From the NCBI RefSeq assembly GCF_021284745.1, contig NZ_CP089925.1, positions 1,054,001-1,118,000 on the forward strand: 64,000 nucleotides of DNA, written 5' to 3'. The notes beneath the pieces were generated by a model, which did no database searches, was not told the DNA's origin, and saw only the letters and a program-made list of their open reading frames with translations. This stretch comes from Lysobacter sp. KIS68-7. GTDB lineage: Bacteria > Pseudomonadota > Gammaproteobacteria > Xanthomonadales > Xanthomonadaceae. Below, in pieces: positions 35,632 to 45,466 of this stretch (positions are counted from its first letter, which is position 1; every line of letters starts with the position of its first letter). Position numbers and translations under genes: made by a program.

Positions 35632-35653
35632 GGGCGCATTATCGAATGCGCCC
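35632..35653. repeat. perfect inverted repeat over the trmL promoter
   Basis: GGGCGCATT-ATCG-AATGCGCCC, arms of 9 bp without mismatch and a 4-base spacer, directly abuts the trmL start codon. On the minus strand it contains GATAAT (plus-strand 35638-35643) exactly 6 bases before the ATG. It looks like an operator straddling a -10 box. If transcribed from further upstream, the same bases could form a hairpin next to the start codon. Confidence 0.7.
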
Positions 35654-35661
35654 GGCCCTCT

Positions 35662-35895
35662 TCAGGTCCCGGTGCCGACCTTCACGTGCTTCACGATGTG
35701 CAGCGCGCCCGGGATCATCGAATGGAACTCGACCGTCCGCGGAAGGGCCACGGTGGCCTCGGCCGCTTCGGCGGTTTCGGCACCCGGAACGGGGCAGGGG
35801 AGCGAGCGGACCGGGGAGAGCGCACCGGCGGCGAGCAGCAATGCGGCGACGGGGAGGGCGACCAGGCCGCGCGTCAGTTGGGTGTGGATGGACAT
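35662..35895 (-). CDS. small secreted protein of unknown function (77 aa)
   Basis: 77 residues with a signal peptide (LTRGLVALPVAALLLAAGALS). The mature part has one Cys (SLPCPVP), an Ala/Glu/Thr stretch (AETAEAAEATVALP) and a C-terminus RTVEFHSMIPGALHIVKHVK. No family is recognised. The ATG at 35895 follows GGAGTCAAGG on the minus strand. A longer frame upstream to 36027 lacks any signal-like start. Codon use is ordinary for the window, supporting a real gene. Confidence 0.6.
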   Translation of the reverse strand: MSIHTQLTRGLVALPVAALLLAAGALSPVRSLPCPVPGAETAEAAEATVALPRTVEFHSMIPGALHIVKHVKVGTGT

Positions 35896-36030
35896 CCTTG
35901 ACTCCTTGGCGTGCCGGACATCCGACACTTCGTTGCGTGTATCAACGCAGGAGTCGTGCCAATCGCAAGTGGTTGATTCCACTGGGGCGCACGCAGCGAA
36001 AACAGGTGTCCGCGGACGTCCGGCCACCGG

Positions 36031-36741
36031 TCACCAGGCCATGGCCTCGCCTTGCCAGTCGAAGAAGCGCCCGCTGTCCGCCTCGCGCAGGCCATCGATG
36101 AGCTTGAGCAGGCCTTCCGCCGATTCCTCGGGCGTGAGTTGTCCTTCCGTTCCGCCCATGTCGGTGCGCACCCAGCCGGGATTCAACGCGACGACCTTGA
36201 TGTGGCGCGGTGCGAACGCCTTGGCCATCTGCACCGTCGCCATGTTCTGCGCGGCCTTGCTCATCGCATAGCTCGGCGAACGGAATTCGGTGCGCGTGGC
36301 CATCGACGCCATCTGCGTGGAGATGTTCGCCACCGTCGCACCGTCGGCGAGCAGCGGTGCGATGGCCTGGGTGAGGAACAACGGGCCCACGGCATTCACG
36401 CGCAGGCTGTCTTCGAGGATGCCGGATTGCAGTTTTCCCCAGCGTTCGCCGCTGTGCAGGACGCCGGCGTTGTTGATGAGCAGGTCGAGGTGCGCATCGT
36501 CCAGCACCAGCGGCAACTCGCGTGCGAGTTCCTCGCGCGACTTGTCGTTGCCCACGTCCAGTGGCAGCACATGCAGGCGCCCGGGGTAATCGCCGGTAAG
36601 CGTGTTCAAGGCGGTGGCCTTGCCCGGATGCCGCGCGGTGGCGATCACGCGATCGCCGCGTGCGAGCAGGCGGCGGACGAAAGCGAGGCCGAGGCCGCGG
36701 TTCGCGCCGGTGACGAGGCTGTGTCGAATCCCTGTGGCCAT
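36031..36741 (-). CDS. short-chain dehydrogenase/reductase
   Basis: 236 residues, a classical SDR. The cofactor motif is TGANRGLGLAFV, with NNAGVL at about residue 90. The catalytic Ser is in NISTQMAS and the YxxxK is SYAMSKAAQNMA, so unlike the SDR at 22705 its active site is complete. The likely cofactor is NADP (ATARHPGKA after beta-2). The substrate is unknown. It resembles sniffer/CsgA-like carbonyl reductases. It is divergent from the M16 peptidase gene. Confidence 0.88.
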   Translation of the reverse strand: MATGIRHSLVTGANRGLGLAFVRRLLARGDRVIATARHPGKATALNTLTGDYPGRLHVLPLDVGNDKSREELARELPLVLDDAHLDLLINNAGVLHSGERWGKLQSGILEDSLRVNAVGPLFLTQAIAPLLADGATVANISTQMASMATRTEFRSPSYAMSKAAQNMATVQMAKAFAPRHIKVVALNPGWVRTDMGGTEGQLTPEESAEGLLKLIDGLREADSGRFFDWQGEAMAW

Positions 36742-36835
36742 GCGCGATCCTTCGGGGTGCCGTCCGGCCTAGTGTATCGGCGGCAGTGTCCGGCTAGCAT
36801 CGTGCCCCCCTGTGCACCTCCGAGAGCCGCACCCG

Positions 36836-39721
36836 ATGAACCCGACCCGCAGGACCCGCGTCGCGCACCGCCCCTTCACCACCGGCGCCCTCGCGCTCGC
36901 CCTGTCCGTCGCCCTCGGTGGCACGGCCTTCGTCCCGACGACCGCGCACGCCGACGTGCCGGCCGGGGCCAAGGTCGACATCCCCTACGAAACGTTCACC
37001 CTGCCCAACGGCCTGCGCGTGATCGTGCACACCGATCGCAAGGCGCCGATCGTCGCGGTCAACCTCTGGTACCACGTGGGCAGCAAGGACGAGCCGTCGG
37101 GTCGCACGGGCTTTGCGCACCTGTTCGAGCACCTGATGTTCAACGGCTCGGAGAACCACAAGGGCGATTACTTCCCGCCGCTGGAGACCGTCGGCGCCAC
37201 CGACCTCAACGGCACGACGAACACCGATCGCACCAACTATTACGAGAACGTCCCGACCACCGCGCTCGACACCGCGCTGTGGATGGAATCCGATCGCATG
37301 GGCCACCTGGTCGGCGCGATCGACCAGTCCGTGCTCGACGAACAGCGCGGCGTGGTGCAGAACGAAAAGCGCGAAGGCCAGAACCAGCCTTACGGCCAGG
37401 TGTGGGACGAGCTGCAGAAGACGATGTATCCCGAGGCGCACCCGTACCACCACACCACGATCGGGTCGATGAACGACCTCAACGCGGCGTCGCTGGAAGA
37501 CGTCAAGAACTGGTTCCGCACCTGGTACGGCCCGAACAACGCCGTGCTCGTGCTCGCCGGCGACATCGACCTTGAAACCGCGAAGAAGAAGGCGACCGAA
37601 TTCTTCGGCGACCTCCCGGCCGGCCCGACCATGGCGCAGCCGAAGGTCGATCCCGCCCGCCGCACGCAGAGCACGCGCGCGACGACGGAAGACAAGGTGC
37701 CGCAGACGCGCATCTACCGCGTCTGGAACGTCGCCGAATACGGCGTGCCGGACCTCGATCGCCTGCAGCTGTTCGCGCAGGTGCTGGGCGGCAGCAAGTC
37801 TTCGCGCCTCGACAAGCGCCTGGTGTTCGACGACAAGCTCGTCGACAAGGTGTCCGCCGCGGTGTACGGCTCGCAGCTCGGTTCCAACTTCCTCATCCAG
37901 GCCGACGTGAAGCAGGGCGTGGACGAGAAGAAGGTCGAAGCCGCGATCGACGACGAAATGAAGAAGCTGATCGCGCAGGGACCGACGGCGGCCGAACTCG
38001 ACCAGGCGCGCACCGTGTTCAAGGCCGGCTTCGTGCGCGGCATCGAACGCGTCAACGGCAAGGCCGACGCGCTCGCCGAATGCGCCACCTTCACCGGCGA
38101 CCCCGGTTGCTTCCGCGACAGCCTGAAGACCATCGAGACCGCGTCGGTCGCCGACGTGCAGAAGGCCGGCAAGGATTGGTTGTCGCAGGGCGACCATGTG
38201 CTTGTCGTCAATCCGGGCAAGCGCATCGACATTCCGGAAGAACCCGCCGGCAAGCCCGCGCCGTTCGTGATCCCGAAGGCGGATCCGAAGTACAAGACGA
38301 CCGCGAGCACCGTCGACCGCAGCAAGGGCGTGCCGATCACCGACACCTTCCCTTCGCTGACCTGGCCGAGCCTGCAGCGCACGACGCTGAGCAACGGCAC
38401 CAAGGTGATCCTGGCGCAGCGCCACGACATCCCGGTCGTGCAGATGAGCTACATGTTCAACGGCGGCTATGCGGCCGACCTCGGCCACAAGCTCGGCACC
38501 TCCAGCTTCACGATGGGCATGCTCGACGAAGGCGCCGACGGCATGGACGCGCTCACGTTCGGCAACCGTGCCGAAGCGCTCGGTGCGAACCTCGGTGCAT
38601 CCGCTTCGCTCGACGGCGCGACGGTCTATATGTCGGCGCTGAAGGAAAAGCTCGATCCTTCGCTCGAACTGTTCGCGGACATGATCCGCGCACCGCGCTT
38701 CGACCAGAAGGAAATCGATCGCGTCAAGGCGACGTGGATCGCGGGCATCAAGCAGGAGAAGGCGCGTCCGCAGGGCGCCGCCGGTCGCGTGTTGCCGCCG
38801 TTGCTGTATGGCGAAGGCCATCCGTATGCGATTCCCTTCAGCGGCACGGGCAGCGAAGCCTCGATCCAATCGCTCACGCGCGACGACCTGGTCGGCTACC
38901 ACCACGCGTGGCTGCGCCCGGACGGCGCGACGCTGCTGGTCGTGGGCGACACGACGCTCAAGGACATCACGCCGTTGCTCGAGAAGCACTTCGGCGACTG
39001 GAAGGTCGATGGCACGAGCACGCAGGCCGCGGCGATTCCCGCGGTTGCGCTGCCCAAGCAACCGCGCGTGTACCTGATCGACCAGCCGGGCGCGGTGCAG
39101 GCCAACATCTATGTCGGCCAGCTGATGCCTTCCACGCGCGATCCGAACGCCACCAAGCTCGAATTCGCGAACACCGTGCTGGGCGGCGAGTTCTCCGCGC
39201 GCCTGAACATGAACCTGCGCGAAGACAAGCACTGGGCCTACGGTTCCTACAGCTGGCTGAACAACGCACAGGGCCAGCGCCCGTGGATGGCGTACGCGGC
39301 GGTGCAGATCGACAAGACCGCCGAATCGCTCGCCGAGATGCGCAAGGAGATCACGAACTTCGCCGACGGCAAGGCGCCGCCGACGGCCGACGAAGTGCAG
39401 AAGTTCCAGGCGGTGGAGATCCGCGGCCTCCCCGGTTCGTACGAAACCGCGGGCGCGGTGATGTCCACCCTCGGCGGCAACGTGCGCTACGACCGTCCGG
39501 ACGATTTCGTGCAGCGCCGCGAGAAGGAAGTCGAAGGCCTGACGCCCGCGCAGGTGGCGGATGCGGCCAAGGCCATCGATCCGAACGCGCTGACCTACGT
39601 GGTCGTGGGCGACCTGTCGAAGATCGAGAAGTCCGTGCGCGCGCTGAACCTGGGCACGGTGACCATCGTCGATGCGGACGGCAAGCCGGTACAGTCGGCC
39701 GCGTCGACGACGACGAAGTAA
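36836..39721 (+). CDS. M16 family zinc peptidase (pitrilysin-like), two-domain
   Basis: 961-residue exported peptidase. It begins with a signal peptide (FTTGALALALSVALGGTAFV, then ATAHA-like TTAHAD). The N-terminal M16 domain has the inverted zinc motif HLFEH (His95, Glu98, His99), followed about 75 residues later by the third ligand region ERGVVQNEKR. The second M16 half begins around RTTLSNGTKVILAQRHDIPV near residue 520 and lacks HxxEH, as usual. Such enzymes degrade peptides in the periplasm. A TAGCAT hexamer near 36794 may be the -10 box. The next gene starts 8 bases after the stop. Confidence 0.93.
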   Translation: MNPTRRTRVAHRPFTTGALALALSVALGGTAFVPTTAHADVPAGAKVDIPYETFTLPNGLRVIVHTDRKAPIVAVNLWYHVGSKDEPSGRTGFAHLFEHLMFNGSENHKGDYFPPLETVGATDLNGTTNTDRTNYYENVPTTALDTALWMESDRMGHLVGAIDQSVLDEQRGVVQNEKREGQNQPYGQVWDELQKTMYPEAHPYHHTTIGSMNDLNAASLEDVKNWFRTWYGPNNAVLVLAGDIDLETAKKKATEFFGDLPAGPTMAQPKVDPARRTQSTRATTEDKVPQTRIYRVWNVAEYGVPDLDRLQLFAQVLGGSKSSRLDKRLVFDDKLVDKVSAAVYGSQLGSNFLIQADVKQGVDEKKVEAAIDDEMKKLIAQGPTAAELDQARTVFKAGFVRGIERVNGKADALAECATFTGDPGCFRDSLKTIETASVADVQKAGKDWLSQGDHVLVVNPGKRIDIPEEPAGKPAPFVIPKADPKYKTTASTVDRSKGVPITDTFPSLTWPSLQRTTLSNGTKVILAQRHDIPVVQMSYMFNGGYAADLGHKLGTSSFTMGMLDEGADGMDALTFGNRAEALGANLGASASLDGATVYMSALKEKLDPSLELFADMIRAPRFDQKEIDRVKATWIAGIKQEKARPQGAAGRVLPPLLYGEGHPYAIPFSGTGSEASIQSLTRDDLVGYHHAWLRPDGATLLVVGDTTLKDITPLLEKHFGDWKVDGTSTQAAAIPAVALPKQPRVYLIDQPGAVQANIYVGQLMPSTRDPNATKLEFANTVLGGEFSARLNMNLREDKHWAYGSYSWLNNAQGQRPWMAYAAVQIDKTAESLAEMRKEITNFADGKAPPTADEVQKFQAVEIRGLPGSYETAGAVMSTLGGNVRYDRPDDFVQRREKEVEGLTPAQVADAAKAIDPNALTYVVVGDLSKIEKSVRALNLGTVTIVDADGKPVQSAASTTTK

Positions 39722-39729
39722 GGAACGCC

Positions 39730-40056
39730 ATGCGCCCCTCGTTCGCCTGTGCCATCGCCGTGCTCACCATCGCTGCAACGTCCTGCACCTGGGTCCACAT
39801 GACCGAGGGTGCGAGCGCGGTCAAAGTAGTGACCGGCCCGCCCGCGGGTTGCGAGAAGCGCGGCGAGGTCGAGGTCTCGGTGAAGAACAGCGTGGCCTTC
39901 TACGACCGCAATGCGCTTCGCGTGCAGGACGAACTCGAGACGCTCGCCCGCAACGAGGCGCCCGGCCTCGGCGCCGACGCGGTCCAGGCGCTGGCGCCGC
40001 CCAAGGACGGCGCCCAGCGCTACGCGGCCTGGAAGTGCGGCGTGGCCAGGCGCTGA
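39730..40056 (+). CDS. DUF4156-like small lipoprotein
   Basis: 108 residues starting MRPSFACAIAVLTIAATSC, an acceptable lipoprotein signal with Cys19. The mature part reads TWVHMTEGASAVKVV and GCEKRGEVEVSVKN, then an acidic helical stretch (VQDELETLARNEAPGLGADAV). The Cys pair after the lipobox and the overall pattern resemble the DUF4156 family of enterobacterial and xanthomonad lipoproteins, whose function is not known to me. The ATG lies 8 bases after the M16 stop, so it is probably cotranscribed. A UUCG-loop hairpin about 65 bases downstream probably ends the unit. Confidence 0.75.
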   Translation: MRPSFACAIAVLTIAATSCTWVHMTEGASAVKVVTGPPAGCEKRGEVEVSVKNSVAFYDRNALRVQDELETLARNEAPGLGADAVQALAPPKDGAQRYAAWKCGVARR

Positions 40057-40121
40057 TCGACCGCCCTTACGGTCGCCTTCACGCGATCCACGGCGGTATT
40101 CGCGCACAAATCGTGAGTCCC

Positions 40122-40142
40122 CGGGCCCTTCGGGGCCCGTTT
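40122..40142 (+). terminator. intrinsic terminator with TTCG tetraloop
   Basis: A perfect CGGGCCC/GGGCCCG stem closes an exceptionally stable TTCG loop and is followed by TTTC. It sits about 65 bases after the lipoprotein gene and 107 bases before oleA, separating the two units. The T-tract is short, so efficiency is uncertain. Confidence 0.6.
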
Positions 40143-40249
40143 CACCTCCGTTCGAGTGTGCAGGGCCGGTGAAGCCGGTATCCTGTCGCGCTCCCGACCG
40201 GCAGTACGCGGCCGTACGCGGCACCCATTCCTTCGCAAGGCATCGCCCC

Positions 40250-41266
40250 ATGTTGTTCCAACACGTCGCCATCGCCGGCCTCGCCCACGTCGACGCGCCG
40301 CGTCGATTGAGCTCGGATGAACTCAACGAACGCCTGAAGCCCACGCTTGATCGCCTCGGCATCAAGACCGATGTGCTCAAGGACGTTGCGGGCATCCATG
40401 CGCGTCGTCTCTGGGACGAAGGCATGCAGGCGTCCGACGCGGCGACGCTCGCCGGCGTCAAGGCGCTCGCCGATGCCGGCATCGATCCGGACAAGGTCGG
40501 CCTGCTGGTCAACACCTCGGTGAGCCGCGATTACCTCGAGCCGTCGACGGCGTCGATCGTGAGCGGCAACCTCGGCCTGCCCGACACCTGCCAGAACTTC
40601 GACGTGGCCAACGCGTGCCTGGCGTTCCTCAACGGCATGGACATCGCCAGCCGCATGATCGAACGCGGCGAGATCGACTACGCGCTCGTCGTGGACGGCG
40701 AAACCGCCAATCTTGCGTACGAAAAGACCGTCGAACGCCTGCTGCGCGTCGAAACGACGGAAGAAGAATTCAAGAACGAACTCGCCACGCTGACGCTGGG
40801 CTCCGGCGCCGCCGCGATGGTGCTCGCGCGCGCCGAACTCGCACCGGGCGCGCCGCGCTACAAGGGCGGCGTCACGCGCGCGGCGACCGAGTGGAACAAG
40901 CTGTGCCGCGGCAACCTCGACCGCATGGTCACCGACACGCGCATGCTGCTGATCGAAGGCATCAAGCTCGCGAAGAAGACCTGGATCGCCGCCAAGCAGG
41001 CGCTGGGTTGGGTGGCCGACGAGATGGACGAGTTCGTGATCCACCAGGTCAGCCAGGTGCACACGGCCGCGTTCGTGAAGGCCTTCGGCATCAATCCGAA
41101 GAAGGTCCTGACCATCTTCAACGAGCACGGCAACATCGGTCCGGCCTCGGTGCCGATCGTGCTGTCGAAGCTGCGCGAGATGGGCCGTCTGAAGAAGGGC
41201 AGCCGCATCGCGCTGCTCGGCATCGGCTCGGGGTTGAACTGCTCGATGGTCGAAGTGGTTTGGTAA
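40250..41266 (+). CDS. oleA: OleA: acyl-CoA condensing thiolase-family enzyme for olefin biosynthesis
   Basis: 338 residues. It performs a head-to-head Claisen condensation of two fatty acyl-CoAs to a 2-alkyl-3-oxo acid, the first step of long-chain olefin synthesis. Catalytic residues align with X. campestris OleA at a constant offset of 20: Cys123 (VANACLAF), Glu97 (DYLEPST), His265 (FVIHQVSQ) and Asn295 (NEHGNIGPAS), corresponding to Cys143, Glu117, His285 and Asn315. This sets it apart from FabH, whose neighbours and Glu differ. It leads the oleABCD cluster. A GCAAGG site precedes the ATG, and TATCCT near 40178 may be its -10 box. Confidence 0.95.
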   Translation: MLFQHVAIAGLAHVDAPRRLSSDELNERLKPTLDRLGIKTDVLKDVAGIHARRLWDEGMQASDAATLAGVKALADAGIDPDKVGLLVNTSVSRDYLEPSTASIVSGNLGLPDTCQNFDVANACLAFLNGMDIASRMIERGEIDYALVVDGETANLAYEKTVERLLRVETTEEEFKNELATLTLGSGAAAMVLARAELAPGAPRYKGGVTRAATEWNKLCRGNLDRMVTDTRMLLIEGIKLAKKTWIAAKQALGWVADEMDEFVIHQVSQVHTAAFVKAFGINPKKVLTIFNEHGNIGPASVPIVLSKLREMGRLKKGSRIALLGIGSGLNCSMVEVVW

Positions 41267-42171
41267 GCGGAAGCACCCGCGGGTTTCCCGACTATCCGTT
41301 CGACCCGCAGCGGATCCAGGTCCGCCCCGGCATTGCGCTGTCGTACCTGGACGAAGGTCCGCGCGACGGCGAGGTGGTCGTGATGCTCCACGGCAATCCG
41401 TCGTGGAGCTATTACTGGCGGCATCTCGTGCTCGGCCTGCGCGATCGCTATCGCTGCATCGTGCCCGACCACGTGGGCATGGGCCTGTCCGACAAGCCCG
41501 ACGATGCGGCGTATCGCTACACGCTGCAATCGCGCGTGGACGACCTGGACACGCTGCTCGACAAGCTCGGCATCGATGGTCCGGTTACGCTGGCCGTGCA
41601 CGATTGGGGCGGCATGATCGGCATGGGTTGGGCGATGCGCCACGCCGGGCGCGTGAAGCGATGGGTGGTGCTCAACACCGCGATGTTCACGCTGCCCGAA
41701 GCCAAGCCGATGCCATGGCAGTTGTCGCTCGGGCGTGATCTCAAGATCGGTGGCCTGCTGGTGCGCGGATTCAATGCGTTCTCCGGCCTCGCGTCGTACT
41801 GGGGTGTCGAGCGCCGCATGCCGGCCGACGTGCGCCGTGCGTATGTCGCGCCTTACGACAACTGGCGCAATCGCATCTCCACGCTGCGCTTCATGCAGGA
41901 CATCCCGCTGCGCGAAGGCGACCCCGCGTGGGAGTTGGTGTCCGCCGCGGGTCGTGCGTTGCCGTCGTTCGCCGATCGCCCGGCCTTCCTGGGCTGGGGC
42001 CTGCGCGATTTCGTGTTCGACAAGCACTGCCTCGATGCGATGACGCGCGCATGGCCGCAGGCCGAGGTCACCGCGTTCGACGACGCGAACCATTACGTGC
42101 TCGAAGACAAGCATGAAGTCCTCGTGCCCGCGATTCGCACCTTCCTCGAGCACCATCCGCTGGCGGCCTGA
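41260..42171 (+). CDS. oleB: OleB: alpha/beta-hydrolase beta-lactone decarboxylase
   Basis: About 303 residues of the haloalkane-dehalogenase-like fold. OleB converts the OleC beta-lactone to the olefin plus CO2. Features: MLHGNPSWSYYWRHLV (oxyanion region), VPDHVGMGLSDKP, the nucleophile elbow VHDWGGMIGMG (Asp), and a C-terminal His in DDANHYVLED. The frame has no ATG or GTG at a plausible N-terminus. The only fitting start is TTG at 41260, overlapping the oleA TAA by 7 bases with no clear ribosome-binding site, so translation is probably coupled to oleA. The downstream gene overlaps by one base (TGATG). Confidence 0.92.
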   Translation: MVSGSTRGFPDYPFDPQRIQVRPGIALSYLDEGPRDGEVVVMLHGNPSWSYYWRHLVLGLRDRYRCIVPDHVGMGLSDKPDDAAYRYTLQSRVDDLDTLLDKLGIDGPVTLAVHDWGGMIGMGWAMRHAGRVKRWVVLNTAMFTLPEAKPMPWQLSLGRDLKIGGLLVRGFNAFSGLASYWGVERRMPADVRRAYVAPYDNWRNRISTLRFMQDIPLREGDPAWELVSAAGRALPSFADRPAFLGWGLRDFVFDKHCLDAMTRAWPQAEVTAFDDANHYVLEDKHEVLVPAIRTFLEHHPLAA

Positions 42172-43802
42172 TGGACGCCTGCAACATCGCCGCGAGCCTG
42201 CCGCGCCTGGCGCGCGAGCACCCCGACCAGGTTGCGATGCGTTGCCCGGGCCGGAACGGCCGTTACGACGTGGCGCTGACCTACGCGGACCTGGACCGCC
42301 GCAGCGACGCGATCGCCGCGGGCCTGGCGCGCCGCGGCATCGTGCGCGGCACGCGCACAGTGGTGATGGTGCGGCCGACGCCCGAGTTCTTCCTGCTGAT
42401 GTTCGCCTTGTTCAAGGCGGGCGCGGTGCCGGTGCTGGTGGATCCGGGCATCGACAAGCGCGCGCTGCGGCAATGCCTGCAGGAGGCGGAGCCCGAGGCG
42501 TTCATCGGTATTCCGCTCGCGCAGTTCGCGCGCACGCTGTTGCGCTGGGCGCCATCGGCGCGCGTGCGCATCACGACGGGGCGTCGCGCGCTGTTCACCG
42601 ATGCGACGCTGGCGGACATTGAACGCGAGGGCGCGAACGCCGGTCCGCAACTCGCCGACACGGCCCCCGATGACGTCGCGGGCATCCTGTTCACCAGCGG
42701 CTCCACCGGCGTGCCGAAGGGCGTGATGTATCGCCATCGCCACTTCGTCGCGCAGATCGAGATGCTGCGCGCGGCCTTCGGGCTCGAAGCGGGCGGCGTG
42801 GATCTCCCGACGTTCCCGCCGTTCGCGCTGTTCGACCCCGCGCTTGGCGTCACTTCGATCATCCCCGACATGGATCCGACGCGGCCCGCGCGCGCGAATC
42901 CGCGTCGCCTGCTGCAGGCCATCGAGCGTTTCGGCGTCACCCAACTGTTCGGTTCACCCGCGCTGGTTGCGGTGCTCGCGCGCCATGGCGCGCACCTGCC
43001 GACGGTGAAGCGCGTGTTGTCCGCGGGCGCGCCGGTGCCCCCCGATGTCGTGGCCCGCATGCGCGAACTGCTGCCGCAGGATGCGCAACTGTGGACGCCT
43101 TATGGCGCCACCGAATGCCTGCCCGTCAGCGTCATCGAAGGCCGCGAACTGCAGAGCACGCGCGAGGCCACCGAGCGTGGTGCGGGCACCTGCGTCGGCC
43201 GCCCCGTGCCGCCCAACGAGGTGCGCATCATCCGCATCGACGACGGTGCGATCGACACATGGTCCGACGCGTTGCTTGTCACGCCCGGCCATGTCGGCGA
43301 AATCACCGTCGCCGGTCCCACGGCAACGGATACCTACTTCCGCCGCGACGCCGCCACCGCGCTGTCCAAGATCCGCGAACGTCGCGACGACGGCAGCGAG
43401 CGCATCGTGCATCGCATGGGCGACCTCGGCTGGTTCGATACGGACGGGCGGTTGTGGTTCTGCGGACGCAAGACGCAGCGCGTGGTGGTGGATGCCGACA
43501 CGACGCTGTGTACCGAACAGATCGAACCGGTCTTCAACACGCACCCGCGCGTGAAGCGCACGGCGCTGGTGGGCGTCGGCGCACCGGGCGCGCAGGTGCC
43601 GGTGCTCTGCTATGAGCTGGCGGACCCGCGCGAGAAGTCCGACATCGAAGACGAACTGCGCCACATCGGCGAAGGCTTCGTGCACACCGCGAAGGTCCGC
43701 CACTTCCTGCGCCATCCCGGCTTCCCCGTCGACATCCGCCACAACGCGAAGATCGGACGTGAGAAGCTGGCGGCGTGGGCGGCAAAGGGTCTGAAGGAAT
43801 GA
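42171..43802 (+). CDS. oleC: OleC: ATP-dependent beta-lactone synthetase
   Basis: 543-residue ANL-superfamily (acyl-CoA-synthetase-like) enzyme. OleC adenylates the beta-hydroxy acid from OleD and closes it to a beta-lactone. Motifs: [16 protein letters not shown] (P-loop), [25 protein letters not shown], and a terminal Lys in [10 protein letters not shown]. The first motif and the protein length match OleC rather than a generic CoA ligase. ATG 42171 overlaps the oleB stop by one base, and its own stop overlaps the oleD ATG by 4 bases. Confidence 0.95.
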   Translation: MDACNIAASLPRLAREHPDQVAMRCPGRNGRYDVALTYADLDRRSDAIAAGLARRGIVRGTRTVVMVRPTPEFFLLMFALFKAGAVPVLVDPGIDKRALRQCLQEAEPEAFIGIPLAQFARTLLRWAPSARVRITTGRRALFTDATLADIEREGANAGPQLADTAPDDVAGILFTSGSTGVPKGVMYRHRHFVAQIEMLRAAFGLEAGGVDLPTFPPFALFDPALGVTSIIPDMDPTRPARANPRRLLQAIERFGVTQLFGSPALVAVLARHGAHLPTVKRVLSAGAPVPPDVVARMRELLPQDAQLWTPYGATECLPVSVIEGRELQSTREATERGAGTCVGRPVPPNEVRIIRIDDGAIDTWSDALLVTPGHVGEITVAGPTATDTYFRRDAATALSKIRERRDDGSERIVHRMGDLGWFDTDGRLWFCGRKTQRVVVDADTTLCTEQIEPVFNTHPRVKRTALVGVGAPGAQVPVLCYELADPREKSDIEDELRHIGEGFVHTAKVRHFLRHPGFPVDIRHNAKIGREKLAAWAAKGLKE

Positions 43803-44797
43803 AAGTCCTGGTGACCGGCGGTGGTGGTTTCCTCGGCCAGGCGATCTGTCGCAACCTGGTCGAACGCGGGTTCGAGGTCGTGAGTTTCAATCGCGGCACG
43901 TATCCGGCGCTGGATGCCATCGGCGTGCGCCAGGTGCAGGGCGACCTCGCCGAACGCGATGCCGTCGTCGCTGCGGCGAAGGGCGTCGGCGCGATCTTCC
44001 ACAACGCCGCGAAGGCCGGTGCCTGGGGCAGCTACGAGAGCTACCACCGCGCGAACGTGCTGGGCACGCGCCATGTCATCGACGCATGCCGCACGCACGA
44101 CATCGGCCGATTGGTCTACACCTCCACGCCGAGCGTGACCCATCGCGCCACGCATCCGGTCGAAGGCGGCACCGCCGACACCGTGCCCTACGGTTCCGGC
44201 TTCAAGGCGCATTACGCGACGACCAAGACCATCGCCGAACAGGAAGTCCTGCAGGCGAATGGCGACACGCTCGCCACCGTTGCGTTGCGCCCGCGCCTGA
44301 TCTGGGGCCCCGGTGACAACCAGCTCGTGCCCCGCCTGGCCGATCGCGCGCGCAAGGGCCGCCTGCGCATCGTCGGCGACGGCACCAACCTCATCGACAC
44401 CACCTACATCGACAACGCCGCGCAGGCGCACATCGATGCGTTCCACCACCTCGTTCCGGGCGCGGCCTGCGCCGGGCGCGCGTACTTCATCAGCAACGGC
44501 GAACCGATGCAGGCGCGCACGCTGGTCAATGCGCTGCTGCGTGCAGTGGGCGCACCGCCGGTGGAGCAACACCTCTCGTTCCGCACCGCCTATGCGATCG
44601 GCGCGCTCTGCGAGGCCGCCTGGACGGTGCTGCCCCTGCGCGGCGAGCCGCCGCTGACCCGCTTCCTCGCCGAGCAACTCGCCACCGCGCACTGGTACGA
44701 CATGGGCCCGGCCACGCGCGACTTCGGCTACGTCCCCAAGGTCACCATCGCCCAGGGCCTGCACCATCTCGCCGAAGCACACGCCGCGTCCCGCTAG
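43799..44797 (+). CDS. oleD: OleD: NADPH-dependent 2-alkyl-3-oxoalkanoate reductase
   Basis: 332-residue extended SDR. OleD reduces the OleA product to the 2-alkyl-3-hydroxy acid for OleC. The cofactor motif is [12 protein letters not shown], and the second Gly-rich strand ends in [11 protein letters not shown]. The catalytic YxxxK is [10 protein letters not shown], with the Ser/Thr in YTSTPSVTH. The ATGA overlap with oleC sets the start. It completes oleABCD, and the ubiJ gene follows 9 bases later with a possible promoter between them. Confidence 0.94.
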   Translation: MKVLVTGGGGFLGQAICRNLVERGFEVVSFNRGTYPALDAIGVRQVQGDLAERDAVVAAAKGVGAIFHNAAKAGAWGSYESYHRANVLGTRHVIDACRTHDIGRLVYTSTPSVTHRATHPVEGGTADTVPYGSGFKAHYATTKTIAEQEVLQANGDTLATVALRPRLIWGPGDNQLVPRLADRARKGRLRIVGDGTNLIDTTYIDNAAQAHIDAFHHLVPGAACAGRAYFISNGEPMQARTLVNALLRAVGAPPVEQHLSFRTAYAIGALCEAAWTVLPLRGEPPLTRFLAEQLATAHWYDMGPATRDFGYVPKVTIAQGLHHLAEAHAASR

Positions 44798-44800
44798 AAT
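44795..44800 (+). promoter_or_regulatory. possible -10 hexamer (TAGAAT) upstream of ubiJ
   Basis: GC-TAGAAT overlaps the oleD stop codon (TAG at 44795-44797) and ends 6 bases before the ATG at 44807. TAGAAT is one mismatch from TATAAT. It would give a leaderless ubiJ message separate from the ole operon. The -35 region is weak. Confidence 0.4.
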
Positions 44801-44806
44801 GCGGCC

Positions 44807-45466
44807 ATGACCGCGGCCTCCTCCCATCGCAGCGACCCGGGCTCGCCCTTCCAGTGGAAGGTCCACGCCGGCCGTGCGCTCGAAGCCGCGCTCAACCGCG
44901 CGCTCGCGCTCGATCCCGATACGCGCGCGGCACTGAAGGCGCTCGACGGCCGCCGCATCGCGCTTGCCGTGGAATCGCCGCCGCTCGCGCTGCAGATCAC
45001 CGTCGAGGGCGAACGCCTGGTCGTCGGCCCCGTCGACGATGCGCGCGAACCCGACCTCGGCGTGCGCGCCACGCTCGGTGGCCTGCTTTCGCAACTGCCC
45101 TTCTTCAAGCGCGACGATGCGCCGCCCGTCGGGCGCGTGCGCGTCGCCGGCGATGCGGACCTCGCGCGTCGCCTGCAACGCATGGCCGAACGCTTCGATC
45201 CGGATTGGCAGAAACCCTTCGTCGTCGTGTTCGGTGAGGTGATCGGCGTGCAGGTCGCCAAGGGCGTCGCCGCTGCGCTGCGCGAAGCGAAGAGCGCGGG
45301 GCAGGGCGCGGCCGAAAGCGCCGCCGAGTTCCTCACCGAGGAATCGCGCGACGTCGTCGCCAAGGACGAACTGCACGCCTTCTGCGACGACGTGGACACA
45401 CTGCGCGACGACACCGAACGCCTCGCCGCGCGCGTGGCGCGCCTGCAACGCGGGGCGCGCGCGTGA
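44807..45466 (+). CDS. ubiJ: UbiJ: ubiquinone-biosynthesis accessory (SCP2 domain) protein
   Basis: 219 residues. The SCP2-like lipid-binding domain covers about 20-120 ([22 protein letters not shown], then [15 protein letters not shown]). The C-terminal half is helical and ends in a coiled-coil-like segment ([19 protein letters not shown]). UbiJ binds polyprenyl intermediates as part of the soluble Ubi complex. The GTGA overlap with ubiB supports the assignment. The usual third partner UbiE is not in this window. Confidence 0.88.
   Translation: MTAASSHRSDPGSPFQWKVHAGRALEAALNRALALDPDTRAALKALDGRRIALAVESPPLALQITVEGERLVVGPVDDAREPDLGVRATLGGLLSQLPFFKRDDAPPVGRVRVAGDADLARRLQRMAERFDPDWQKPFVVVFGEVIGVQVAKGVAAALREAKSAGQGAAESAAEFLTEESRDVVAKDELHAFCDDVDTLRDDTERLAARVARLQRGARA

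Noticed and set aside
40204..40222. Direct repeat GTACGCGGC in the oleA leader as a regulatory repeat
   Set aside because: Two short GC-rich copies only; not convincing above background.
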